Below, piece by piece: positions 1 through 10,200 of a DNA stretch of 64,000 nt. Made by a program: the position numbers and the translations under genes. The DNA is taken from NCBI GenBank assembly GCA_030068145.1, contig JAPJBO010000755.1:47914-111913 (forward strand), in the 5' to 3' direction. How positions within the stretch are numbered: the first letter of the stretch is position 1; every line of letters begins with the position of its first letter. The notes under the pieces were generated by a model. That model made no database searches, was not told the origin of the DNA, and worked only from the letters and a program-made list of their open reading frames with translations. The DNA is from Diplonema papillatum (taxonomy: Eukaryota > Euglenozoa > Diplonemea > Diplonemida > Diplonemidae).

Positions 1-1071
1 GCGCGCCAAGAAACATTTTCCTCCCGGGTACGAGGCCAAACTTTATCCGTACTCCGCCGGCTCTTCCCGGCTACTCGCGTCCTGCGCATCTCGGCGTGGT
101 CTTGCTCTTGGTCTCTGTTTTTATGCAGCTCGTTTGTTCCCACTCCTATGGTTACGGGCGGCGGCTATCCACTTGACACCATCATGCCGAAGGGTGCTGG
201 AGTATCAAGGGTTTGCTGGCCTTTACGGGATGGGCGGCCATCTTGGCCACCATCCCGTAGATACGCTGTACCCCCACTACGTGCGCATCCCCCACACGCC
301 GGACACTCGTCAGACGTCAGGCGCGACACTCAGGGTCGACAATGCATTGTCGGTTGGAGGCGGGGTCTAAAGCCCCATTTTCCTGTTCCTGTGTGTGTTC
401 GGTGGTTGAGAAAAGAAGGAAGGGGTTCGGTGCCGGACTTCAGCAGGCAAGCACAGAGTAAAAAAAGTGCGGGCTCGGCCATTTTGTCGGCGCAAACGGG
501 AAAGTGAAGATTCCGATTCCTTTTCGGATCATGAACTATTCGGTACCTTCCAAGAACAATTGCAACCGACAAAGGGTTGCACCACGACGAAAGCGCGGCA
601 TAAAGTGACAAACACGGCTGCGGGGACCCTGCGTATAAGTCGATCTTTGAGTGCGTGAGCCCCTCCGAAGAAAGGTCCATCACACTAGTTTCAAGCTACT
701 TAGCCCGGGTCTCTGGGTCGCGTCCCCCTCCTTCTCTTGGTCGCCTGGTCTTGCGTCTTGTTGATCCGTCCGGGCTGGGGGCTTCGCGGTTCCCCTTCGT
801 CTTGCATCACCTCGTCTCCACTCCCTGCCGCACGGGGACCCTGCGACGGCGGAGGCTGCACGTATGTCCGGCACTTCCTTTTAGCAATCTGGTTACTATC
901 GAAGTATCGAAGTATCGCCTCCCCTCGTAGTATACACAGGGGAAGTAAGCGCAACTCAGTTACCATCCACCTCTCTTTGTACGCCACGACGATTATTCCC
1001 ACGGTATTGGACCATGTTCTGGAGTCACGTAGCGAAAAAAAGCTGGCATAGTGTGGTCCTCATTTGCTTGC
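1..1071. other. Gene-free stretch with one strong hairpin
   Basis: No reading frame here has convincing composition or a recognisable domain. The clearest structure is a near-perfect inverted repeat at 226-257, where CGGGATGG pairs with CCATCCCG and the inner GGCCA pairs with TGGCC around a three-base loop. I see no RNA family that matches it. The rest reads as unclassified intergenic DNA. Confidence 0.5.
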
Positions 1072-1503
1072 AAATGACTCCCCACTAACGCAACAAGAAC
1101 GCATTACCCGTCGGGATGGGAGCGCAAGCAAGCTCGATGGAAGCACGAAGTCAAGCAGGAGAGACGAACTGCGTAGACTGAGCGCCAAGACGTGCACCAA
1201 GGGCAGACCAGGACGTTGGGACCGGGCGAAGTCGAAGAAGGAGTCCAAAAGTTGAGCAAGCACACCAACGCGGAAACGCAACCCGAAGGCAGCCAAGCAG
1301 ACCTCCCAGGGCAGGGGAGAACCTGCGGCAGCGAAGTAACGAAGCTCATCCGAGTGTCCGATGAAACCCTTTGTCAATACCACCCAACGACTGCGACGCG
1401 CGTGCGAAATGTCGGACGCTAGCGTCTGTCAAGAGCATGCGTGTGAGATGAGAGGCATCGGCTCACTCTGTCAAAGGACCATACCACTATGGCAGCAAGA
1501 AGA
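1072..1503 (-). mobile_element. Degenerate Family B element
   Basis: Read on the minus strand this block starts near a TCTTCTTG-like end (1503) and finishes with GGAGTCATTT (1072), the same termini as the copies at 18548-18636 and 48404-49780. The plus strand of 1110-1422 encodes a decayed version of the Family B reading frame (WERKQARWKHEVKQE, SQADLPGQG, VTKLIRVSDET). It is broken by an internal stop and sequence divergence. It is therefore a dead, partial copy. The element class is not established. Confidence 0.6.
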
Positions 1504-1886
1504 CGAACAAAACGAGCAATAATGTGATTTCATTATTGCCCAGCCAAGCTCTCCCTTTCCCCCCGCCAGCTATCTTCACTTTGTGGCCCGCACCCAGTAG
1601 AGTTGCCGTGCCATTGAAGCTGCCCCGCGTATCCTTTATGTTTCTTGAAAGTATGCCAATACTGCAGGGAATAGTTGACTAGACCTCTTGAGTTTGTGCT
1701 GACCACGAATAGGGGAGTCGGGGGAACCTACAAAGTCAAAAGCAGGACCGACCCCCCCGTTCGTGAGAAAAAGCGAAGAATATAGTCTCCTCCTGCAGAC
1801 GTGTTTTCCTCGACCACGTGTGGCCCTATTTACCGGGGGGGTATTTGGGCAAAATCGAAGATCCTTTCACGCCTTTTTTTATACAC

Positions 1887-2072
1887 AATACACAAGCGCC
1901 AGCTTGGAAGGAAATGCTCGACAATAGCTGCCAGACAAAGAACCAAAGGGATCCCAAGTGCTGTAACTACCGAACCACGTGTTGAACGGACGTGCAGTCA
2001 TGCGGGTCTACCCCAACACGACAAATCACACAAACACAACAGGTCAAAAGTCCTGAGTGAGAAAACAACACC
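1887..2072 (+). repeat. Family A short interspersed repeat, 3'-truncated
   Basis: This matches the sequence at 15487-15780, 28348-28640 and 47237-47515 from the AAGCGCCAGC start through GTCCTGAGTGAGAAAAC. It lacks the terminal part that ends GTCGAGTATTTT in fuller copies. The block GGAAATGCTCGA followed by TGCCAGACAAAG is the family hallmark. No protein is encoded in a consistent frame. I cannot assign it to a known SINE family. Confidence 0.7.
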
Positions 2073-2123
2073 GGTAGGAAAAGTCCCTTCCCCGTGCTCT
2101 GCCTACATTTCCCCGCCGCACCA

Positions 2124-2374
2124 AGCCACTGGGACACCACACAGACATATAGACATCATGAGTTACTTCCACACGTCTTGTTGATAACACGTGACCTAAC
2201 GTGTGAACATGAAACAGGAGAGCCCGCCGCCACCAGGACACTACGAACACATGGGATTTCCCTGTGTATGCAGAGCCACTGGGACACCGTACAGACATAT
2301 AGACATCATAAGTTACTTCCACACGTCTTGTTGATAACACGTTACTTAACATGTGAACATGAAACAGGAGAGAG
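2124..2374. repeat. Direct duplication, 150-bp period, just upstream of a gene
   Basis: Two copies of a block of about 100 bp begin at 2124 and 2274 (each AGCCACTGGGACACC) and end in AAACAGGAGAG. The second copy ends only about 10 bases before the start codon at 2384. The 5' leader and any splice or promoter signals of the coiled-coil gene would therefore lie in duplicated sequence. Each copy ends ACAG followed by GAGAG, a possible splice-acceptor context; this is inference. Confidence 0.6.
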
Positions 2375-2383
2375 GAAGGGGGC

Positions 2384-5300
2384 ATGTATTCTGCAACGCG
2401 TGACAGCCCGTCGCCTCGGAGATGGACGGATGCCGAAAGCGGGTCGCGGGAGAGCAGCATTGTGATCCCGCTGCTCCCGCGGGAGGCTGAGCAGTTTCGC
2501 TGGCAGGACATGCGCGACGAGCTGAACACGCTGCGGCGGGAGCACGCGCAGATCGTCGAGACCGTCGCGGCCCTGCACGCCTCCACCACCCCACCGCCGC
2601 CGCCTCCGGAGAAGGAAGGCAGGTCCCCGCCCCGGCCCCGCCGCCAGGACACGTTCGCCCAAGACTTCGTCGACTCCCTGCGGTCGGCTACCCGCAGCCT
2701 CCCCGCAGCCAGCGGCCGGCGGCAGTCCTCTTGCCCCGCTGCATCCCTCGGCGAAGCCGCAGCGCAGGGTGTCCTCCAGCTCATCTCGTCCGAGCTGCAC
2801 GCCGTCTTCCTCCAGCCGGCCGCCGCCTCGCAAACACCCCCCCCTCCCCTCCGCCCCGAACTCTCCCGAGAGAGAGTATCGACCACGGGTTCCCTCTCGT
2901 CCCCCGCGCCGGGCGGTTCTTCCCGGAAATCTGAAACTGGCAGTCCGGACGGCTTCGCCGGCGGTGAACCCCTCCACCCGGCGTTCGCAGCGGAGAGCTG
3001 CAGGAGGGCGTTGCGGGTGCAGCAGTGCAACGTCGCTGCGTTGAAGGAGGCTGTGCACCACGACCAGGACCAGCTGGTCCTAGCGTTGCAGACCCTCGAA
3101 GACAAGCATGACAGGCAGCAGGCTTGGATTGCAAACATCGAAAACAAGCATGCCAAACAGCAGGCTTGGATCGAAAGCATCGCAGTCAAGCATGACAGGC
3201 AGCAGGCTTGGACTAAAGACATCGAAGACAAGCATGCTAAGCAGCAGGCTTGGATTGAGGAATCGAACCAGTACTTCGCTCGGGTTCTGTCCGAATCGAG
3301 CCTGCGACCCACGGCTTCTGCCGCTTCTTCCCGGGGCAAACCAGCCGGCACACCGTCCGACCTCAGCGTCTCGGTGGCGGGGATCCGTCGGGACGTCGCG
3401 GCGCTCGCTGCGAAAGTGCACGACTTGGCCCCAGGCACCGCCGCCGCCCCTAAGCCGATGAGCCCCTGGAACCCCCAGACCGCTGCTCCAGACTCCCCTG
3501 CCACGCCGCTGAAACCGCGCCTGGCAGCGCATCACCCCCCGTCTCTGCGCCGGCAGGCTTCGACGCCGACCCCGCTGTCCCCTGCCCCCCGGAAGGCAAC
3601 CCCAGCGGGCGGCGGCGCCCCCCCGTCGGCGGCCGCCAAGGCGGCAAACTCCTCCCCGGCGGCGTCGACCGCCCAGTACCCGATGTGGCCGGCCGCGACG
3701 CAGCCGACATACCCGGAACCGGTCGCGCTCGCGCAGCTGGCACCCTCCGCAGACCCGGAGGCCCGCGCGCTGCGGTCGTTTTCGACGGACACGCTCGACT
3801 TCTCGGCGGCGCAGGCCGGGCGCGGGGCGGCGCCGGGGCAAGACGAGGCGAACCCCGTGTGGGAAGAGCTGCTGGGCCTCCGAGGCATGCCCGCGAAGGA
3901 CACGGGCGGGTCGGAGGAGAGACAGGAGGCCGGGCTCTCCCGGGAGAGACGTGCCATGGAGAAAATCGCTCAGGACAAGGTGAGCCCCGTGTGGGAAGAG
4001 CTGCTGGCCCTTCGGGGCATGCTCGCAAAGGACGGCGCGGCTGCGCAAACGGGCGGGTCAGGGGAGGGAACGGAAGCCAGACTCTCGAAGGAAAGACGAA
4101 CCATCGAACGAATGGTTCAGGACAAGGTGAACCCCGTGTGGGAAGAGCTGGCGACCCTTCGGGGCATGCTCGTGCGGGAAAGCGCGGGCACGGGCGAAGT
4201 AGAGGAGAGGAAGGAAGCCAGGCTCTCGAAGGAAAGACGAACGATGCAGAACGAGCTGCAGCCCGTGTGGGAAGAGCTGCTGGCCCTCCGGGGCATGTTC
4301 GCGCGGGACGGCGCGGCAGCGCAAACGGGCGAGTCAGAGCAGAGAGCGGAAGCCAGACTCTCGAAGGAAAGACGAACCATCGAACGAATGGTTCAGGACA
4401 AGGTGAACCCCGTGTGGGAAGAGCTGCTGGCCCTCCGGGGCATGTTCGCGCGGGACGGCGTGGTGCAAAGCAAAGCCGGCGCGAGGGACCGGCGGGAGTT
4501 GCAGCAGGCCGTCCGCGACGAGACGGAGCCCCTGCGCAGCGAGCTGCGCGCGATGCGGGGCAAGCTGGCGGGGCCCGCGGAAAAGCCCGCCGCCGCCTCC
4601 GCGAAGGAGCGGCGGGCGCTCGACCAAGTCGACCGGGTGCAGGACGAGATGAAGTCGTTGTGGGACGAGCTGCTCGCAATCCGGAGCAAGCTGGCCCGCG
4701 GGGCCGCGGACCAGGTCGACGCGGCGGTGTCGAAGCGGGTCCAGAGCGAGCTGCAGTCCGTGTGGGCCGAACTCCTCACGCTCCGCAGCATGCACGAAAC
4801 GGAGAAACGGGGAGAGGCCAGTCAGCATACTGAGCAGACCGACGAAAGGGCAATGCAGCAGCTCGACACGGCAGTGTCTAAGCGGGTCCAGAGCGAGCTG
4901 CAATCCGTGTGGGCCGAACTCCTCACGCTCCGCAGCATGCACGAAACGGAGAAACGGGGAGAGGCCAGTCAGCATACTGAGCAGACCGACGAAAGGGCAA
5001 TGCAGCAGCTCGACACGGCAGTGTCGAAAAGAGTCCAGAGCGAGATGCAATCCGTGTGGGCCGAACTCCTCACACTCCGCAGCATGCACAAATCCGAGAA
5101 AGAAGGAGACACCAGTCAGCAGAACGAAAGGAAGGCGATGGAACAACTCGACTCGGCAGTGTCGAGAAGAGTCCAGAGCGAGATGCAATCCGTGTGGGCC
5201 GAACTCCTCACACTCCGCAGCATGCTCGAATCCGAGAAAGGGGGAGAACCCAGTCAGCAGAACGGAAGGAAGGCGATGGAACAACTCGACTCGGCAGTGT

Positions 5301-6539
5301 CGAGAAGAGTCCAGAGCGAGATGCAATCCGTGTGGGCCGAACTCCTCACACTCCGCAGCATGCTCGAATCCGAGAAAGGGGGAGAACCCAGTCAGCAGAA
5401 CGAAAGGAAGGCGATGGAACAACTCGACTCGGAAGTGTCGAGAAGAGTCTCAACAGACGCTCAGGGCCAGGCGGGCGGCGGCGGCGGCGGCGGACCCTCC
5501 GCCCATGATGGGGACCACGAGGCCAGGCTGCTCGTGCTGGAGGCAGCCCTGCGGAACGGGAGGGCCCGGCGGCACAGCTTGCCGCCGTTTGTAGACGGGG
5601 ACGGCGTCGGCAGGCCGTCCGCGCACACTCCGGCGGAAGTTGGCACGCCGCACTCCCTCTCCCTGACCCAACCCAGCAGGGTTGAAAGGAGCCCTGTCGA
5701 GGAAGCGAAGCCACTTCCACTTCCTCCCGGTCACGCCGGCGAACAAAGCCTGGCACACGATCCGACGGAAGTTGACACGTCACACTCCCTCTCCCTGACC
5801 CAACCCAGCAGGGTTGTGAGGAGCCCCGCCGAGGGAGCGAAGCCACTTGACCCGACGGAAGATGACCCGTCACACTCCTCCCTGCGTTCCGAGGCCCAGA
5901 CGTCGCGCACCCGTGCGAGTTCGCTCGGCCCCCTGCAGGCCGCGGGACCCGGGGAAAACGGGAACCCCGGCGCGTCGTACCTGGCGCAGCACCGGCGGAG
6001 CACCGCCGCCGCGGCCTCGGCCAAAGGCCTGGCCTTCGAGCTCGCAGCCCTGCGCAGGGACTTCGAGGCCTTCAAGCGGCAGCCGCCGCCCGGCTGCGCC
6101 CCCGCCCGCAGCGGGCGCGCCGCGAAGCCTGCGAACGGCGATCCGGCGACGCCCGTGTCCCAAGCGACCAGCCGCAGCAGCTGCGGACTGGCTGCCTCGG
6201 CGGACTCATCCGTCAGCTCGCTCGCGCCCGACGACTCGCCCGCCGCCCGCCCTGCCGCGGCCCCCGGAGCGTCGGCCCTGCGCGGGCTGGTCGCGAAGTC
6301 GCACGACGCGCAAGAGAAGCTCGGCGACGAGGTCAAAGCGCTCGCGGCCAAGCTCCGGAGGCTGCAGGTCAGCGACAGGGCCGTCCGCGCGGTGCAGAGC
6401 GACCTCGAAGCCCTGCGCCTCGCTGACCGGGCGCGGGGCGACGCCGTCGCCAGCATCAAGCTCGATATCCAGCTGTTGAAGTCCTCGCATCACCAACCCC
6501 CGCAAGACCCGGACCAGCTCCTCGCCCGCAAAATTGAAG
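2384..6539 (+). CDS. Giant coiled-coil repeat protein, exon 1
   Basis: This exon gives about 1,385 residues, rich in Glu, Gln, Arg, Ala and Ser, with strong G/C bias at third positions. From the start: a short charged helix (RDELNTLRREH); four 22-residue repeats built on QQAWI and KHA (residues about 235-290); an Ala/Pro/Ser-rich low-complexity stretch (about 300-480); then twelve copies of a helical motif W-x-E-L-L-x-L-R-x-M (about 490-995), the last five nearly identical. The C-terminal third is Pro/Ser/Ala-rich with short helices. The frame could continue to a stop at 6605, but that extension lies in repeat sequence. I end the exon at GAAG before GTGCGC (6540), because its phase fits the acceptor at 7287 exactly. 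No enzyme domain is visible. A cytoskeletal or scaffold role is inference from the coiled-coil composition. The ATG at 2384 is the first in the frame. Confidence 0.75.
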
Positions 6540-6920
6540 GTGCGCTTACCCCCTGTCGCTTTCCGCACTCCGCACTCCGCCTGTTTTCTCCCCCTCCTTC
6601 GAAGTAAGCACGAGGCAGCCCCTTGAGTATTTTCTATTAGCCAGTTAGTCAACAGCTGCAGCTCCACTATTGTGTCTTCCAACCCATTGGACGACGCTCG
6701 CCGCGGAGGCTGTAGGTGATTCTGCCTTGTCCTTTTTGCATTCTCCAGCCATTAAGTCAGCCTAAATGAGCATCCGACCAGTTATTCTGGATTTCCCGAG
6801 CATTTTAGGACCACCTGAGTGGTAGGTTTCGAGTTTTGGGTTGCTGGGGGCCCCCCTTTTTCCAATCCCGACTTCCCAAGCGGGCCTTCACTCTCTGAAC
6901 CACCCCTCCCCATCACGACA

Positions 6921-7271
6921 TGTATGCACGCGGGGGCTCAGGGCCACATCCATTGCGAATGTGTTCGTGGTGTCGACCGCAGGTGTCTTTTTTATGGTAA
7001 CACGCTCGCTTGTCAATATCAAAAAGTGTCGGATGGCATCGTTCTGTGTTAAATCACTTAAAACAGGGTTTACACGAACGCACAAACAAAAAAATATGCC
7101 GGCTGTGCCAAAGAGAGTAAAAGCGTGAAAGGGTACGTACAGTAGTGAGTAGAGAAGAGAACGAGTGTAAAAGAACGGGAGGTAGCACAAACTACCAGAC
7201 CAGCGGAGGCCACCGCAGAAAGATTTCTTACCTTTTCCTTATCCCTCAAAAACCAGCACCAATAACAACGA
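6921..7271 (+). mobile_element. Element J, intronic copy with 15-bp flanking direct repeats
   Basis: A second copy lies at 29180-29427. Both begin near TGTATGCACG / TATACACGTG and end CCAGCACCAATAMCAACGA. This copy is flanked by CTCCCCATCACGACA at 6906-6920 and 7272-7286. Such a long target duplication, without obvious terminal inverted repeats, suggests a retroposon-like insertion. The right-hand duplicate forms the last bases before the 3' splice site, so insertion took place next to the acceptor and kept it intact. Confidence 0.7.
6985..7105 (+). repeat. Family C repeat nested in Element J
   Basis: The block ATCAAAAAGTGTCGG through CACAAACAAAAAA is shared with 53195-53310 and, more weakly, with 14270-14380, 31690-31790 and the reverse strand at 19190-19310. 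Element J at 29180 lacks it and instead has GGCTAGCC at the same point. This indicates an insertion here or an excision there. Confidence 0.6.
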
Positions 7272-7287
7272 CTCCCCATCACGACAG

Positions 7288-10200
7288 CGAACGAGGAACG
7301 GCTGAATGACGTGTGCACGGGCAGCTCTGACCTCGCGTGCGATTTGGTTTCGCTGCAGCTGTCCGTCAAGGAGCTGCAGGACGACGTGCGCAGCGTCGGC
7401 ACGCGGGCCGGGGCGGAGGTGCTGGGGTCGCAGATGCGGGGAATCGAAGCCGACTTGAAGAGCGAGCTCAAGGACAAGCTGTCGATCATCGAGGCGAAGG
7501 TTGGCAAGGAGCTCAGGCAGGCCTCCCGAGTGGCCGAGGAGGTCGACTTGCTCAAGGCGTCGGTGAACGGGAGCACGCACGCGGGTTCCCTCCAGCAAGT
7601 GCAAGCCACACTGTCCGACCTCTGCGCCCGGCAAACCCACGTTGAAGAAAAGTGGAGCGGCGAAGTTGAGTTGCTCAAGGCGTCTGTACACGAACGCACG
7701 CAGGCGACTTCCCTCCAGCAAGTGCAAGACGCACTGTCCGACCTTCGCGCTCAGCAAGCCAATGCAGAAGAGAAGTGGAGCGGCGACGTTGAGTCGCTCA
7801 AGGCGTCGTTGGCTGGGCACGCACCTCACGGCGCAGATCCGTTCCGGCAGCTGCAAGACGCGGTGGCAGCCCTGTCCGACCGGCTGGCCCGAGCCGAGGA
7901 GAAGCTGCGCGGCGTGTCCCCAGGCCCCGCCGCCTTCCCGTTCCACGAGCGACGCAACACAGTCGTGCCCCTGCCGCCGCCCGAGCCGGCGAACGCCACC
8001 CAGCCCTGCACGGCAGCCACGCCGCTGCCGTCGAGCTCCTCTCTGTCGACGTCCTCTTCCGCCCAGGTCAGCAGCCGACACCACGCGAACCCGTTCCAAT
8101 TCGACCCGGAAACGCGCGCCGGCGGAGACGCGGCGGTGGACGCCAAAGAAGCGTCCGTCCAGGCTTCGTTCGAAGCTCTGCAGGCGCAAATCCAGCGCGT
8201 TTCCGACAGGACGGACCGCCTCGAATCCCTCCAAACAACACAGTTACCACCCTCCACCTCCCACGAGCCTCTCCTGCACGCGCGGGGGCGGGATATCTCC
8301 AGCGATGTGGAGGATGGACAGGAAACCCTAGAAGGCGCCAAAGAAGCCTCCGTTCAGGCTTCGATCGAAGCTTTGCAGGCGCAAATCCAGCGCGTTTCCG
8401 ACAGGACGGACCACTTCGAATCCGTCCGAACAACACAGCTACCACCCTCCATGCACGCGCGGGGGCGGGATATCTCCAGCGAGGTGGAGGATGGACACGA
8501 AACACTCGAAGGCAATCGACCTGCCGCTGAGGCCTGCGATTCCACGGTGAGTCCGTCTGGTTACGACGTGGTGATTGAGCTGCAGAGCATTCGAGACGAG
8601 GTGGACGCCTTTTCCGCGGACTTCGCCGGTGTTACGCAGCAGCTGCAAAACGAGCTCGCAACCGTGAAGCGGGAGCTGATCAGGCAAGCTGACCTACTGC
8701 CCGACGCAGGCGCGCAGGATATTTCCGACAGGATGGACGCCGAACTCGCATCACTCCGAAACGCATTGCCTGCCGCCAAAATTGACGGAGCCGCATCCAA
8801 CCTGCACCCCGATTCCCCGACCCACCAAACGGGTGCAGTCGAAGCCCTGCAAGAGCGGGTACAGGACATCTCGGACAAAATGGACGCCGAACTCGCATCA
8901 CTCCGAAACGCATTGCGTGTCGCCACGGCTGACCAAGCCTCGGCCAACTTGCATCACGAGTCCCCAACCCACCATTCGAGTTCAGTCGAAGCTCTGCAAG
9001 AGCGGGTACAGGACATCTCGGACAAAATGGACGCCGAACTCGCATCACTCCGAAACGCATTGCCTGCCGCCAAAATTGACGGAGCCGCATCCAACCTGCA
9101 CCCCGATTCCCCGACCCACCAAACGGGTGCAGTCGAAGCCCTGCAAGAGCGGGTACAGGGCATCTCGGACAAAATGGACGCCGAATTCGCGTCACTCCGA
9201 AACGCATTGCCCAGTGCTGCGAGTAACCAAGCGGTCGAAAACCTGCAGCTCGACTTCCAGCTCACGCAAGAAGACACGAAGCACATCCTGTCCGAGTTCG
9301 CAGCGGCAATGGACTCGATCGCCAGCAAAGCGGCGGGGCCGGAAACCCTGCAGGCGCGGGTGCAAGACATCTCCGACAGAATGGACCGCGAGCTGGGATC
9401 ACTGCGCAGCGCGCTGTGCGCTGTCGAAGAGCTGCTGCCCGAACCCTCGGCCGGACCCTCAGCGGGTGCAGTCGAAGCCCTGCAGGCGCAGATGCACGGC
9501 ATCTCCGACAGAATGGACGTTGAACACGCATCACTCCGGAACGCATTGACCGCCACGGTCGACGAAGCCTCTGTCAACGTGCATCCTGAGTCCCCGGAGA
9601 CACACCAAACAAGTGCAGTTGAAGCCCTGCACGAGCGAGTACAGAACATCTCGGACAAAGTGGACCGCGAACTCGCATCACTCCGGAACGCATTGCCTAC
9701 CGCCACGGTCGACGAAGCCTCTGTCAACGTGCATCCCGAGTCCCCGGACACACACCAAACAAGTGCAGTTGAAGCTCTGCACGAGCGAGTACAGAACATC
9801 TCGGACAAAGTGGACCGCGAACTCGCATCCCTCCGAAACGCGTTGCCTGCCGCCGCGGTTGACGAAGCCTCTGCCAACCCGCATCCTGCGCCCTCGACTC
9901 GCCAAACGAGTTCAGTCGAGGCCCTGCAAGAGCGGGTGCAGGACATCGCGGACAAAATGGACGTCGAACTCGCATCCCTCCGAAACGCGCTGTCCGTCGC
10001 TCAGAACGACCAAGCCATCGAAGACCACACGCACGACGAAACGAAGCACATCCTGTCCGAGTTCGCAGCAGCGATGGATTCGCTCGTCGGCAAAGCGGCG
10101 GAGGCGGACGCTGTGCAGTTGCGTGTCGACGGCCTGGAGTCCGAATTGGCCGCGCTGCGGTCAGACGCGGCCCTGGGCAACGCGGAGGCTGTCGAAACCG

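Larger units (their letters stand above)
6540..7287 (+). other. Inferred 748-bp intron of the coiled-coil gene
   Basis: The donor is GAAG/GTGCGC and the acceptor is CACGACAG/CGAACG. Exon 1 leaves one codon base and exon 2 supplies two, restoring GCG (Ala), so the frame is kept across the junction. The intron carries the Family A2 tail motif (6595-6640), Element J (6921-7271) and a Family C piece inside Element J. Base composition drops sharply relative to the flanking exons. Splicing is inferred, not observed. The alternative is two adjacent genes. Confidence 0.65.

Noticed and set aside
6540..6607. Exon 1 reading to the stop at 6605-6607 as the natural protein end
   Set aside because: The last 22 codons run into a dispersed repeat tail, and the phase match to 7288 supports splicing at 6540; kept only as an alternative.
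2044..6682. Long minus-strand ORFs opposite the coiled-coil gene (up to 486 codons)
   Set aside because: Shadows of the high-GC3 plus-strand gene; their translations are Arg/Pro/Ala-rich and lack pattern beyond the mirrored repeats.
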